Numbered from the stretch's first letter, positions 31,556 through 40,336 are shown. The stretch: 51,709 bases of DNA from Alistipes sp. (GCA_017631255.1 JAGBTP010000024.1:1-51709); one strand, 5' to 3'. Notes: a model not told the origin generated them from the sequence alone. Made by a program: numbers and translations.

Positions 31556-32851
31556 ATGGCACTTATTAGATGTAAGAGTTGTGGTAATCCCGTGTCGAGC
31601 AAGTCGAAGCTATGCCCTATATGTGGCGCGGCGCTTGCCGAGGAGACACCTCAGGTTACTACCATCGCAGACCAGGCCGAGGGCAGCACACCCAAGACCC
31701 TGAACGATATCATCGCAGAGCGTAATGCCCAGCGCACGCTCAACGATACCCACTCCGAGGAGCGCATCCCCGTAGTAGAGGAGCGCATCCCCGTAGTAGA
31801 GGAGCGCGAGGTTCCTACCCCTACGCCTGCACCTACCCCCACCCCTGCGCCTACACCAAGGCCCACGGCAACATATACGCCCACGCCCGAACCTCCGCAC
31901 TATGATGGTGGCAATGGCGGTGGCTACGATGCTGAGTACGACGATCTAAGGGCTGAGATTGAGCGCAACAACCGCTCGCTCAAGGGCTACAAAATGGTGG
32001 CGCTGGTGCTCCTTATTCTCCTTATCCCTGCCGCATACTTTGGCGTGAGCTACGGCCTTAAGACCAAGGCCATAGAGGCCGACTATGCTATTGTCGAGTC
32101 GGCACGCCAGCTCTTCGAGGAGCAGAATACTATACTTCAGCGTGATGCGGAGAGCCTCGTGGCTGAGCTTGAGAGCCTCAAGGATCAGAACGACACGATG
32201 CTTGTCAAGTACCAGGAGGCGGTGGTTATGCTCGAGCAGTTACAGAAGGAGAAGACCTACAACTACAACCAGCTGGCCAAGTACAAGCGTGAGGTGGAGA
32301 CCCTCCGTGGCGTGATGAAGGGCTACCTCAAGCAGATTGACTCGCTCAATACCATCAACAGCAGCCTCCAGGCGCAGAATGTGGCATACAAGAAGGAGAT
32401 AACCACAGCCCAGCTGCGTGCCGATGTTGCCGAGGAGAAGGCCTCGGAGCTCAATACCAAGGTGCGTATTGGTGCTGTCATCCGTGCCAGCGGCATCCGT
32501 ATGTCGACCCTCAACGATAAGTCTAAGGTCGTGCGCCGCATCAAGCAGGCATCACGCCTCCGTGTCGACTTCGAACTCACCGCCAACGAGCTTGCTGAAC
32601 CAGGCGAGAAGAGTATATATATATGTATAACCTCACCCGACGGCTATATGCTCGCATCAAACGATATGATCCTCTTCACCTTCGAGGGCGAGGAGATGAT
32701 GGCATCTGCCGTCCGCAAGGTCGACTACGAGAACCAGTCTGTCCCCGTCAGCATCTTCTACGACGGTGCCGCCTTCGACAAGGGTACCTACAAGGTAGAC
32801 ATCTACATTGATGGACGACATAGTGGTTCGCAGGAGCACTACTTCGAGTAG
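31556..32851 (+). CDS. zinc-ribbon, Pro-rich, coiled-coil membrane protein
   Basis: A 431-residue protein in five parts. Residues 1-25 form a zinc ribbon (CKSCGNP, CPICGA). Residues ~30-90 are acidic and polar with a repeat EERIPVVEERIPVVEER. Residues ~85-115 are a Pro/Thr-rich spacer (TPAPTPTPAPTPRPTATY). A single membrane helix lies near 142-163 (MVALVLLILLIPAAYFGVSY). Residues ~170-305 form a long coiled coil (ARQLFEEQNTILQRDAESLV). The rest is a beta-rich C-terminal domain (~310-431, IYICITSPDGYMLAS). The N-terminus is cytoplasmic and the coiled coil and C-domain are periplasmic (inference). A 21-nt tandem duplication encodes the repeated RIPVVEE. Function is unknown; neighbours do not explain it. 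Confidence 0.82.
   Translation: MALIRCKSCGNPVSSKSKLCPICGAALAEETPQVTTIADQAEGSTPKTLNDIIAERNAQRTLNDTHSEERIPVVEERIPVVEEREVPTPTPAPTPTPAPTPRPTATYTPTPEPPHYDGGNGGGYDAEYDDLRAEIERNNRSLKGYKMVALVLLILLIPAAYFGVSYGLKTKAIEADYAIVESARQLFEEQNTILQRDAESLVAELESLKDQNDTMLVKYQEAVVMLEQLQKEKTYNYNQLAKYKREVETLRGVMKGYLKQIDSLNTINSSLQAQNVAYKKEITTAQLRADVAEEKASELNTKVRIGAVIRASGIRMSTLNDKSKVVRRIKQASRLRVDFELTANELAEPGEKSIYICITSPDGYMLASNDMILFTFEGEEMMASAVRKVDYENQSVPVSIFYDGAAFDKGTYKVDIYIDGRHSGSQEHYFE
31757..31798 (+). repeat. 21-nt in-frame tandem duplication
   Basis: Two identical copies of a 21-nt unit (31757-31777 and 31778-31798), followed by a partial third (GAGGAGCGCGAG). Each encodes EERIPVV. Exact identity at all positions points to a recent slippage event or phase-variable length. 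Confidence 0.85.
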
Positions 32852-33117
32852 AAGTCGTCTAATTGGGCTACTTTCTCGTTGTGCTTGTGTTCGAAATGCT
32901 CATTTACCTTAAGTAAACTCCGCTTTCTCACACAGCGCACGCCTAAAATTAGCTCCAATTATACAACTTCTTAGTGGGCTACTTTCTCGTTGTGCTTGTG
33001 TTCGAAATGCTAACGCATAAAAAAATACCTACAATCCCTCTAAATCCCCCTTTGATAAGGGGGACTTGGGTGGGGGAAGAGTAGGCCTAAAATCAACTCA
33101 AATTATATAACTTCTGA
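32852..33117. repeat. dimeric palindromic intergenic repeat, locus A
   Basis: Two tandem copies of a ~120-nt unit (32852-32972 and 32973-33117). Copy A1 is complete: TCTAATTGGGCTACTTTC, then AAATGCTCATTTACCTT, AAGTAAACTCCGC, then GCGCACGCCTAAAATTAG and ATTATACAACTTCTTAG. In copy A2 the segment after AAATGCT is replaced by about 72 nt of different sequence (33012-33083) carrying CCCCCTTTGATAAGGGGG. The unit is an imperfect hairpin centred on TTTAC(C)TTAAGTAAA. The same dimer occurs at 36847-37070. Confidence 0.85.
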
Positions 33118-33200
33118 GTGGTTGATGTGGTGCAACTAATACAAATAAGTACCCCCACCGCAGAAAAACAAGCAAACTAAAACCTAAACACAGATTCAAA

Positions 33201-33890
33201 ATGAAGCGTTCCGATCTCTACTTTGCCATTGTGATGTTGGCAATATTCCTTCCATTCTTCCTGTCGTCTGACCTCTATATGTGGTACAAGGCGTTCAACG
33301 CTGCGCACCCTATGGTGATGGCATTTGCTAAGTTCGCCCTTCTATCGACACTCGGTGAGATGCTCGGCTGCCGCATAAGCACCGGCAACTACACAACGCC
33401 TACCTTCGGTGTCCTGCCCCGTATGGTGGTGTGGGGTCTGCTCGGTATGGCAATATCGATGGCGATGACCGTATTTTCGGCCGGCATACCAGCCTTCATC
33501 ACAAATATGGGTGGCGCTGACCTCGTAGCCGGATTCTATGCCGAGGGTCTTAGCTGGGGTAAGTTCGTGGTGGCACTCGCAATCTCGGTGATGATGAACA
33601 CCTTTTTCGCACCCGTATTTATGACCTTCCACAAGATTACCGATGCTCACATTGCGGAGTGCGGTGGCTCGCTCAAGGCACTCGTTACGCCTATCCCTAT
33701 GCAGCGCCTAATCAAGGGTGTAAACTGGGATGTGCAGTGGGGCTTCATCTTCAAGAAGACCATTCCGCTCTTCTGGTACCCAGCCCACACAATCACCTTT
33801 ATGTTGCCTGGTGAGCTGCGTGTGCTCTTTGCGGCACTTTTGGGCGTTGCGCTTGGTGTTATTTTGGCAATCGGCCTGAAGAAGAAATAG
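33201..33890 (+). CDS. multi-pass integral membrane protein, unknown function
   Basis: A 229-residue protein with roughly five to six hydrophobic segments: FAIVMLAIFLPFFLSSDLYM, VMAFAKFALLSTLGEMLG, MVVWGLLGMAISMAMTVF, FVVALAISVMMNTFFAPVFM, and LFAALLGVALGVILAIGL at the end. The late loop (WDVQWGFIFKKTIPLFWYPA) is faintly like Mpv17/PMP22-type proteins; this is an impression only. It has no signal peptide beyond the first helix. It stands alone: repeat locus A lies upstream with no clear promoter, and the rubrerythrin gene has its own promoter downstream. I do not recognise the family with confidence. Confidence 0.75.
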   Translation: MKRSDLYFAIVMLAIFLPFFLSSDLYMWYKAFNAAHPMVMAFAKFALLSTLGEMLGCRISTGNYTTPTFGVLPRMVVWGLLGMAISMAMTVFSAGIPAFITNMGGADLVAGFYAEGLSWGKFVVALAISVMMNTFFAPVFMTFHKITDAHIAECGGSLKALVTPIPMQRLIKGVNWDVQWGFIFKKTIPLFWYPAHTITFMLPGELRVLFAALLGVALGVILAIGLKKK

Positions 33891-33953
33891 GCTGATAATC
33901 AGCGTATATAAGTGCGCCTTATGCTGCTATAAGAAATCATTAAGGAAAAACTA

Positions 33954-33983
33954 TTGCAGAGTAAAAAAAAGCGCTTATATTTG
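33954..33983 (+). promoter_or_regulatory. promoter of the reverse rubrerythrin gene
   Basis: TTG (33954-33956), 19 nt, TATATTTG (33976-33983): a complete promoter with a leader of about 62 nt. It suggests strong expression. Confidence 0.8.
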
Positions 33984-34051
33984 CACTCGGAAACAGAAAT
34001 AAAACCAATAAAAACAAATATAAATATTAACACCTTAAAACTAATAAGATT

Positions 34052-34609
34052 ATGGCAAAGAAGTTCATTTGTTCAGTATGCGGATATATTCACGAGGGTA
34101 ACGAGGCTCCAGATCAGTGCCCATTGTGCAAGGTAGGTAAGGATAAGTTCAACGAGATGCAGGAGGAGGGTAAGGCTCTTGAGTTCGTAACAGAGCACAA
34201 GATCGGCGACGGTAAGGTTGACCACCCTGAGATTTTGGAGGGACTCAACAACCACTTTATGGGTGAGTGCACCGAGGTGGGTATGTACCTCGCAATGAGC
34301 CGTCAGGCTGACCGTGAGGGTTATCCTGAGATCGCTGAGGCCTTCAAGCGCTACGCTTTCGAGGAGGCAGAGCACGCATCTAAGTTCGCTGAGCTTTTGG
34401 GCGACTGCGTATGGGATACAAAGACCAACCTCGAGAAGCGTATGAACGCTGAGAGCGGTGCTTGTGCCGACAAGATGCGCATCGCAGCACTCGCAAAGCA
34501 GAACAACTACGACGCTATCCACGACACCGTTCACGAGATGGCTAAGGATGAGGCTCGCCACGGTAAGGGCTTCGAGGGTCTCTACAAGCGTTACTTCGGC
34601 AACAAGTAG
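34052..34609 (+). CDS. reverse rubrerythrin
   Basis: A 185-residue non-haem di-iron peroxidase of anaerobes, reducing hydrogen peroxide with electrons from NADH through a rubredoxin centre. The rubredoxin-like domain is at the N-terminus ([10 protein letters not shown] and CPLCKVG), ahead of the four-helix di-iron domain, the opposite of classical rubrerythrin; hence 'reverse'. Iron ligands lie in [26 protein letters not shown] (ExxH) and ...[13 protein letters not shown] (ExxH). Both halves look complete. It is monocistronic, with its own promoter and terminator. It probably protects this anaerobe during oxygen exposure. Confidence 0.95.
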   Translation: MAKKFICSVCGYIHEGNEAPDQCPLCKVGKDKFNEMQEEGKALEFVTEHKIGDGKVDHPEILEGLNNHFMGECTEVGMYLAMSRQADREGYPEIAEAFKRYAFEEAEHASKFAELLGDCVWDTKTNLEKRMNAESGACADKMRIAALAKQNNYDAIHDTVHEMAKDEARHGKGFEGLYKRYFGNK

Positions 34610-34646
34610 TGGTACGCAATACTGAGAATTATAGATTATAATAGTC

Positions 34647-34690
34647 GTTAGGGGCTGCCGGTCTTAGGATCGTGCAGCCCTAACTTTTTA
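34647..34690 (+). terminator. terminator of the rubrerythrin gene
   Basis: GTTAGGGGCTGC (34647-34658) pairs with GCAGCCCTAAC (34674-34684) with one bulged G; TTTTTATTT follows. Strong intrinsic terminator. Confidence 0.85.
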
Positions 34691-34816
34691 TTTCGGTGGG
34701 GTGTGGCGCTGTGTTGTAGTGGCCGCCTCTGGCTCGCTGTACTCGGCGATGGCCATAATTTGTGGTGCGGGGGCGAGAAATGGGATATATAGGGCACATA
34801 TTTGGAAATTTTTTTA

Positions 34817-34824
34817 TATCTTTG
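34817..34824 (+). promoter_or_regulatory. -7 element for the NagB-LmbE fusion gene
   Basis: TATCTTTG, 71 nt before ATG 34896. The -33 element is not at the usual distance (TTTG at 34801 is 12 nt away), so the gene may need an activator. Confidence 0.45.
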
Positions 34825-34895
34825 AAACGAATATGTGCATAGCCGACATCGACGGCCGCACGAAACAGGATTGATGAGATAAAACTATATAGCGT

Positions 34896-36845
34896 ATGAA
34901 CAACAAATACCAACTTCCAAAGGATGGTGGACTTATCAAGGACTATGCTCCAAAGGATATTATCCATCGCTATGAGCGTATGGCCACACGCGTATTCGAG
35001 AACGAGTACCACGGTGTGCAGTATGTTGCCGATACCATCTGCCGTATGGTGCGCACGCATAGCGAGAAGGCCTCGGCACGCGACATCTACGAGGAGCTAC
35101 CACCCTTTGTGCTTGGACTAACTACGGGTCACACGCCGCTGGGCCTCTATCGCGAGCTGGTGAAGCGTCATCAGGCGGGCGAGATATCGTTCCATAATGT
35201 GGCGGTCTACTCGCTCGACGAGTTCTATCCAATTCGCCGCACCGAGCAGCAGAGCCGTAACTTCAGAATACACGACGAGTTCCTCAAGTATATCGACATC
35301 CGCCCCGAGAATGTCCATATTCCCGATGGTACCATCTCGGAGAAGGATGTGTCGGAGTACTGCGCCGCCTTCGATAAGTCTATCCGCAAGATCGACCTTA
35401 TGATCATCGGCTTTGGCGAGGAGGGTCAGATTGGCTTCAACGAGCCTGGCTCATACGCCAAGTCGCACACCCGCCTTGTCGAGCTGTCGCATAACTCACG
35501 CAAGGTGCAGTCGAGCCTCTTCTATGGCCTCGAGAACACGCCTAAGATGGCTATAACAATGGGTATCGGCACCATTATGCGTGCCGACCGCATCGTGCTT
35601 ATGGCCTGGGGCGAGGATAAGGCAAGAGCCGTGCAGCAGATTGTCGAGGGCGACATTACCGACCGCGTACCTGCGAGCCACTTGCAGGAGCACCCCAACA
35701 TCGAGCTTGTCATCGACGAGAATGCTGCTGAGAAGCTCACACGCGAGCTAACACCTTGGCTCGTAGGTCCTTGCGATTGGACTCCTAAGTTCGTGCGCAA
35801 GGCTGTGGTATGGCTTTGTGGCATCGTGAATAAGCCTATCCTTAAGCTCACATACAAGGACTACATCGAGAATTCACTCGGTCAGCTCCTCGAGAAGTGC
35901 GGTTCGTACGACCAGATTAACATCCGCGTATTCAACGACTTGCAGCATACCATCACGGGCTGGCCTGGTGGCAAACCTAATGTCGACGACTCTACGCGCC
36001 CTGCGCCATCGTTGCCATACCCTAAGCGTGTGATTATCTTCTCGCCACACCCCGACGACGATGTTATCTCTATGGGCGGTACCTTCATCCGCCTCGTGGA
36101 TCAGGGTCACGATGTGCACGTGGCATACCAGACATCGGGTAATGTTGCCGTTCACGACGATGTGGTGCTCCAGAATGTCGATACGGCCAAGGAGCTGGGT
36201 CTGGGCGACACCTTCAGCGAGGTGTGCAATGTCATCGCTACCAAGAAGCGTGGTAAGCCCGAACCTCGTAAACTCCTCGATATCAAGGGTGCCATCCGTC
36301 GTGCCGAGGCGCGTGCTGCGGTGCGCTCCTTCGGTCTCGATCCCGACACCAATGCCCACTTCCTCAACCTCCCATTTTACGAGACGGGCGGTATCAAGAA
36401 GGGTGCCCTCACATCTAAGGATATCGACATCATTGTCAAGCTACTGCGTGAGGTGCGTCCTCACCAGATATACGCCGCTGGCGACCTTGCCGACCCACAC
36501 GGCACACACCGCACCTGTATGGAGGCCATCCTCGAGGCCCTCGATGTCACCAAGGATGACGACTGGCGCACCGAGTGCCACCTCTGGCTCTACCGTGGTG
36601 CCTGGATGGAGTGGAACCTCGGTATGGTGGATATGGCAGTGCCCCTCTCACCCGACGAGATGCTCAAAAAGCGCCACGCCATCTATCGCCACCTATCCCA
36701 GAAGGACATCGTCCCCTTCCCTGGCAGCGATACTCGTGAGTTCTGGCAGCGCGCCGAGGAGCGCACACAGAACACCGCCAAGCTATACGACAAGCTCGGA
36801 ATGGCGGAGTATCAGGCGATTGAGGTTTTTGTGAAAATGTTCTAA
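34896..36845 (+). CDS. NagB-like/LmbE-like fusion protein with altered NagB catalytic motif
   Basis: A 649-residue two-domain protein. Residues ~20-300 are a glucosamine-6-phosphate deaminase/isomerase (NagB) fold: GLTTGHTPLGLYREL, YSLDEFYPI and GFGEEGQIGFNEPGS (172-186). Canonical NagB has [13 protein letters not shown]. Here Glu176 replaces Asp and Gln178 replaces the catalytic His. Residues ~375-600 are a PIG-L/LmbE deacetylase-type domain with zinc motif HPDDD (385-389) and DPHGTH (533-538), intact. Fusion proteins of this layout are common in Bacteroidetes and annotated as glucosamine-6-phosphate deaminase. With the altered motif, deamination is uncertain. A canonical NagB lies 302 nt downstream. 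An N-acetylglucosamine- or sialic-acid-related role is inferred. Confidence 0.88.
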   Translation: MNNKYQLPKDGGLIKDYAPKDIIHRYERMATRVFENEYHGVQYVADTICRMVRTHSEKASARDIYEELPPFVLGLTTGHTPLGLYRELVKRHQAGEISFHNVAVYSLDEFYPIRRTEQQSRNFRIHDEFLKYIDIRPENVHIPDGTISEKDVSEYCAAFDKSIRKIDLMIIGFGEEGQIGFNEPGSYAKSHTRLVELSHNSRKVQSSLFYGLENTPKMAITMGIGTIMRADRIVLMAWGEDKARAVQQIVEGDITDRVPASHLQEHPNIELVIDENAAEKLTRELTPWLVGPCDWTPKFVRKAVVWLCGIVNKPILKLTYKDYIENSLGQLLEKCGSYDQINIRVFNDLQHTITGWPGGKPNVDDSTRPAPSLPYPKRVIIFSPHPDDDVISMGGTFIRLVDQGHDVHVAYQTSGNVAVHDDVVLQNVDTAKELGLGDTFSEVCNVIATKKRGKPEPRKLLDIKGAIRRAEARAAVRSFGLDPDTNAHFLNLPFYETGGIKKGALTSKDIDIIVKLLREVRPHQIYAAGDLADPHGTHRTCMEAILEALDVTKDDDWRTECHLWLYRGAWMEWNLGMVDMAVPLSPDEMLKKRHAIYRHLSQKDIVPFPGSDTREFWQRAEERTQNTAKLYDKLGMAEYQAIEVFVKMF

Positions 36846-36846
36846 T

Positions 36847-37070
36847 GGAAGTAGTCTAATTTGGTTGCTTTGGCGTTGCACTCGCACTTAAGATGCTCAT
36901 TTACTTCAAGTAAACTCCGCTCTTTCGTGCTTCGTGCGCCTAAAATCAACTCAAATTATACAACTTCTTAGTGGGTTGCTTTGGCGTTGCACTCGCACTT
37001 AAGATGCTCATTTACTTCAAGTAAACTCCGCTTTCTCACACTGCGCACGCCTAAAATTAGCTCCAATTAT
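36847..37070. repeat. dimeric palindromic intergenic repeat, locus B
   Basis: Two complete tandem copies (36847-36970 and 36971-37070) of the family at 32852-33117. Unit landmarks: GGTTGCTTTGGCGTTGCACT, AAGATGCTCATTTACTTC, AAGTAAACTCCGC, GCGC(A)CGCCTAAAAT and CAAATTATACAACTTCTTAG. The arms around TTTACTT / AAGTAAA form an imperfect hairpin of about 33 nt per arm. It fills most of the gap between the two NagB-domain genes. Confidence 0.87.
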
Positions 37071-37147
37071 AGAGCCTCTATATGTGCCGCTTAGGTGCAA
37101 TAGTTGCACTGCGTGAACGAACAAAATAAAACAACTACAATAAAGCT

Positions 37148-37930
37148 ATGAGAGTAATCATCAAAGACACCTCTGCGGAGGTGGCAGTATGGGCGGCACG
37201 ATACATCGTCGATGCCATCAATGCCAAGGCAGCTACGACCAATGCACCATTCGTGCTGGGTCTGCCTACGGGTTCAACACCACTCGAGACTTACAAGGAG
37301 CTCATCCGTCTGCATCGTGCGGGCGAGGTGTCGTTCCGTAATGTCGTGACATTCAATATGGACGAGTACATCGGCCTGGCTGAGGATCATCCTGAGAGCT
37401 ATCACTCGTTTATGTGGACCAACTTCTTCTCGCACATCGACATCGAGGCGAGCAATGTACACATTCTCAACGGCAACGCCCCCGACCTCGAGGCTGAGTG
37501 CGAGGCATATGAGGCCTCTATCGTGGCTGCGGGAGGCATCGACCTCTTTATGGGTGGCGTAGGCGAGGATGGCCACATTGCCTTCAACGAGCCATTCTCA
37601 TCGCTCCAGTCGCGCACACGCATCAAGACCCTCACGCCCGACACTATTGCCGTGAACTCACGCTTCTTCGGTGGCGACATCTCGCAGGTGCCAACGCAGG
37701 CCCTCACCGTGGGCGTAGCGACAATCCTCTCAGCTCGCACCGTCCTCATCCTTGCGACAGGTGCCAAGAAGGCGCGAGCACTCCGTCACGCTATCGAGGG
37801 CGGCTACAACCACCAGTGGACCCTCTCAGCTCTCCAGACACACCCTCGTGGTATCATCGTCTGCGACGACCGTGCTGCCGAGGAGCTTCGCGTGGCGACA
37901 TACCGCTACTTCAAGAATTTGGAGAAGTAG
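37148..37930 (+). CDS. nagB: glucosamine-6-phosphate deaminase
   Basis: Converts glucosamine-6-phosphate to fructose-6-phosphate and ammonia, the last step of amino-sugar breakdown. The 260-residue protein matches the canonical hexameric-type enzyme. Seen are [59 protein letters not shown] (catalytic Asp and His intact), [22 protein letters not shown] and [16 protein letters not shown]. Length is normal. It follows the NagB-LmbE fusion by 302 nt, most of it repeat locus B. A short inverted repeat GTGCAA-TAG-TTGCAC (37095-37109) lies 38 nt upstream of the start and might be regulatory. Confidence 0.97.
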   Translation: MRVIIKDTSAEVAVWAARYIVDAINAKAATTNAPFVLGLPTGSTPLETYKELIRLHRAGEVSFRNVVTFNMDEYIGLAEDHPESYHSFMWTNFFSHIDIEASNVHILNGNAPDLEAECEAYEASIVAAGGIDLFMGGVGEDGHIAFNEPFSSLQSRTRIKTLTPDTIAVNSRFFGGDISQVPTQALTVGVATILSARTVLILATGAKKARALRHAIEGGYNHQWTLSALQTHPRGIIVCDDRAAEELRVATYRYFKNLEK

Positions 37931-37951
37931 GCAACTTAATACCAAACGAAA

Positions 37952-37985
37952 ATGGGGCTATCCGCATATTGCTGGATAGTCCCAT
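37952..37985 (+). terminator. terminator between nagB and cca (convergent)
   Basis: ATGGGGCTATCC (37952-37963) pairs with GGATAGTCCCAT (37974-37985) with one mismatch; TTATCTATT follows. It lies between convergent genes and could act on both strands. Confidence 0.65.
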
Positions 37986-38046
37986 TTATCTATTGTATGC
38001 TACTCCTAAGCGGAGTTCTTATCTCTACTTTGCCCCCCCCCTCTCG

Positions 38047-39444
38047 TTACTCAGGTTTTACGATGCCTCGTTTTGTAGCCTCCTCCTCCATTAGGCGGTA
38101 GGCGGCGTCGTAGTCGTTGGGTATGATACCGTCGAGAATGGCGTTCTTGATGACCTCCTTAATCTCGCCGATGACGCTCGACGGGGGTAGGTTGTAGGTC
38201 TTCATAATCAGGTCGCCCGTAATCGGTGGCTGGAAGTTGCGCACCCTATCGCGCTCCTCAAGGTCACGCATCTTTGCCCTCACAAGCTCGAAGTTCTTGA
38301 GGTAGAGACGCACCTTGTTGTCATTACCCGAGGTGATATCTGCCTCGCAGAGGGTCATCAGCTTGTCGATGTCGTCACCCGCCTCGAAGAGCAGGCGGCG
38401 CACCGCAGAGTCGGTAACCAGGTCCTCGGAGAGGACGATGGGGCGCATATGCAGGAAGACCATCTTCTGAACGAAGCGCATCGGCTCGTTCATCGGCAGT
38501 CGTAGGCGGCGGAATATCTGTGGCACGATCTTCGAGCCAACGGCCTCGTGCTGGTGGAATGTCCAGCCCTGACGCGCGTCGTACTCCTTGGTCTGGGGCT
38601 TGCCGATGTCGTGCAGCAGTGCTGCCCAGCGCAGCCATAGGTCGTCCGTGCGCTTTGCGATGTTATCAAGCACCTTCATCGTATGCTCGAAGTTGTCCTT
38701 ATGTCCGTGTTTGCCTCGTCGCTCCACGCCCGCCATACGATCAAGCTCCGGAAGTACATACTTCAAAAGGCCCGATACGCGCATAAGCGTGAGACCGATA
38801 GAGGGCACAGGCGACTCCATTATCTTGTTGAGCTCGACGATGATACGCTCCTTGGTGATGATGTTTATGCGCTCAGCCTGACGGCAGATACCGTCGAAGG
38901 TGTCGTCGTCGATGTCGAAGCCAAGCTGCGAGGCAAACCTTACGGCACGCATCATTCTCAGCGGGTCGTCCGAGAAGGTCTTATCTGGCTCGCAGGGGGT
39001 GCGGATGATACAGTCCTCGAGGTCGTCCATACCACCAAAGGGGTCGACAAGCTCGCCGAAGTTGTGGCCATTTACTGACCACGCCATTGCGTTGATAGTG
39101 AAGTCTCTACGGCGCTGGTCATCCTCCAGGGTGCCAGGCTCGACAAGGGGGTTACGCGACTGGCGCGTGTAGCTCTCTTTGCGTGCTCCGACGAACTCCA
39201 CCTCGGTATCTTTCCAGCGCAGCATAGCGGTGCCATAGGTGCGGTAGATGGTGAGCTTTGCGCCCAGCCTCTTAGCCAGCTCCTCGGCAACGGCGACGCC
39301 GCTACCCACGACCACCACATCGATATCCGACGAGGGGCGGTGCAGGTAGTAGTCACGCACATAGCCACCGACAACATAGGCCTCGAGGCCCATACTGTCG
39401 ACAACGGCGGTTATGTGTTGGAATATCGGGTTCTTAAGTGGCAT
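38047..39444 (-). CDS. cca: tRNA nucleotidyltransferase/poly(A) polymerase-family protein with HD domain
   Basis: Class II nucleotidyltransferase that adds or repairs the CCA end of tRNAs. A 465-residue protein. The N-terminal catalytic domain has YVVGGYVRDYYL and SDIDVVVVGSG (metal-binding aspartates), and RDFTINAMAWSVNG. The following SDDPLRMMRAVRFASQLGF is the conserved head-neck region. An HD domain has LRWAALLHDIGKPQTKEY and HQHEAVGSKIV. It ends in an extended helical tail. The HD motif is intact, suggesting phosphohydrolase activity as well. The gene starts 3 nt after the pdxJ stop, so the two are co-transcribed. Confidence 0.93.
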   Translation of the reverse strand: MPLKNPIFQHITAVVDSMGLEAYVVGGYVRDYYLHRPSSDIDVVVVGSGVAVAEELAKRLGAKLTIYRTYGTAMLRWKDTEVEFVGARKESYTRQSRNPLVEPGTLEDDQRRRDFTINAMAWSVNGHNFGELVDPFGGMDDLEDCIIRTPCEPDKTFSDDPLRMMRAVRFASQLGFDIDDDTFDGICRQAERINIITKERIIVELNKIMESPVPSIGLTLMRVSGLLKYVLPELDRMAGVERRGKHGHKDNFEHTMKVLDNIAKRTDDLWLRWAALLHDIGKPQTKEYDARQGWTFHQHEAVGSKIVPQIFRRLRLPMNEPMRFVQKMVFLHMRPIVLSEDLVTDSAVRRLLFEAGDDIDKLMTLCEADITSGNDNKVRLYLKNFELVRAKMRDLEERDRVRNFQPPITGDLIMKTYNLPPSSVIGEIKEVIKNAILDGIIPNDYDAAYRLMEEEATKRGIVKPE

Positions 39445-39447
39445 TCT

Positions 39448-40182
39448 CTACTCGTTATTGTTCTGTGCGCGACGGATGCAACGCTGGTATGTCTCAACGG
39501 TGTTCTCCAAGCCCCAATAGAGGGCGTCGCTGATGAGGGCGTGGCCGATAGATACCTCGTCAACCCAAGGTATGCGCTCGATGAAGTACTGCAAATTCTC
39601 GGTGCTGAGGTCGTGACCAGCGTTGAGACCAAGGCCTACACGGCGTGCCTCCTCTGCCGCTGCGACATAGGGTGCAATGGCCTCCTCGCGGTTGGCAGCA
39701 TAGCCCGAGGCGTAGGCCTCGGTGTATAGCTCCACGCGGTCGGCACCACACTCCTTGGCTGCCGTAACCATCTCAACCACAGGGTCTACGAAGATGGATA
39801 CGCGGATGCCCGCCTTGTGGAAACGCTCCGACATCTGACGCAAGAAGTCGCGATGCTTGATGGTGTCCCAGCCTGCCGACGAGGTGATTGCATCCTCGGC
39901 ATCGGGCACGAGTGTCACCTGCGCAGGGCGCACCTCCTCGACAAGCTCGCAGAAGCTCTCGATAGGATTACCCTCCACATTTAGCTCGGTGGCGATGTTG
40001 GCCTTCAGCTCACGCACATCGGAGTAGCGGATGTGGCGTGCATCGGGGCGAGGGTGTACGGTGATGCCGTCGGCACCGAAGCGCTCGATGTCGAGGGCCG
40101 CCTTGAGTAGGTTGGGCACATTGCCGCCACGCGAGTTGCGCACCACGGCAATCTTATTGATGTTTACGCTTAATTTTGTCAT
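39448..40182 (-). CDS. pdxJ: pyridoxine 5'-phosphate synthase
   Basis: Condenses 1-deoxyxylulose 5-phosphate with 3-amino-2-oxopropyl phosphate to pyridoxine 5'-phosphate (DXP-dependent vitamin B6 route). The 244-residue TIM barrel starts LSVNINKIAVVRNSRGGN. Signatures GADGITVHPRPDARHI, RPAQVTLVPDAEDAITSSAG and GADRVELYTEAYASGYA follow, then GLGLNAGHDLSTENLQYF and the C-terminal VSIGHALISDALYWGL. All fit. A minus-strand TAACTTTG box lies 123 nt upstream, next to the divergent nadK promoter. Linked to cca by 3 nt. Confidence 0.97.
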   Translation of the reverse strand: MTKLSVNINKIAVVRNSRGGNVPNLLKAALDIERFGADGITVHPRPDARHIRYSDVRELKANIATELNVEGNPIESFCELVEEVRPAQVTLVPDAEDAITSSAGWDTIKHRDFLRQMSERFHKAGIRVSIFVDPVVEMVTAAKECGADRVELYTEAYASGYAANREEAIAPYVAAAEEARRVGLGLNAGHDLSTENLQYFIERIPWVDEVSIGHALISDALYWGLENTVETYQRCIRRAQNNNE

Positions 40183-40268
40183 ATTTTTCTGTTACTTATT
40201 TGCCAATATTGCCATTCGAGAATGGCTCGTTTACAACGATATTAGTACAAGAATTGTGGTCTCAAGTG

Positions 40269-40298
40269 TTGAAACTTCAATACTATTTGTTATCTTTG
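40269..40298 (+). promoter_or_regulatory. promoter of nadK
   Basis: TTG (40269-40271), 19 nt, TATCTTTG (40291-40298): a complete promoter, 37 nt before ATG 40336. Confidence 0.78.
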
Positions 40299-40304
40299 CG
40301 ATAG

Positions 40305-40336
40305 CAAAGTTACGATTTTTTTTCTTACCGACACAA
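40305..40336 (-). promoter_or_regulatory. promoter of pdxJ-cca (divergent)
   Basis: Minus strand: TTG (complement of 40334-40336), 21 nt, TAACTTTG (complement of 40305-40312). It overlaps the nadK leader, so the two units may interfere. Confidence 0.5.
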
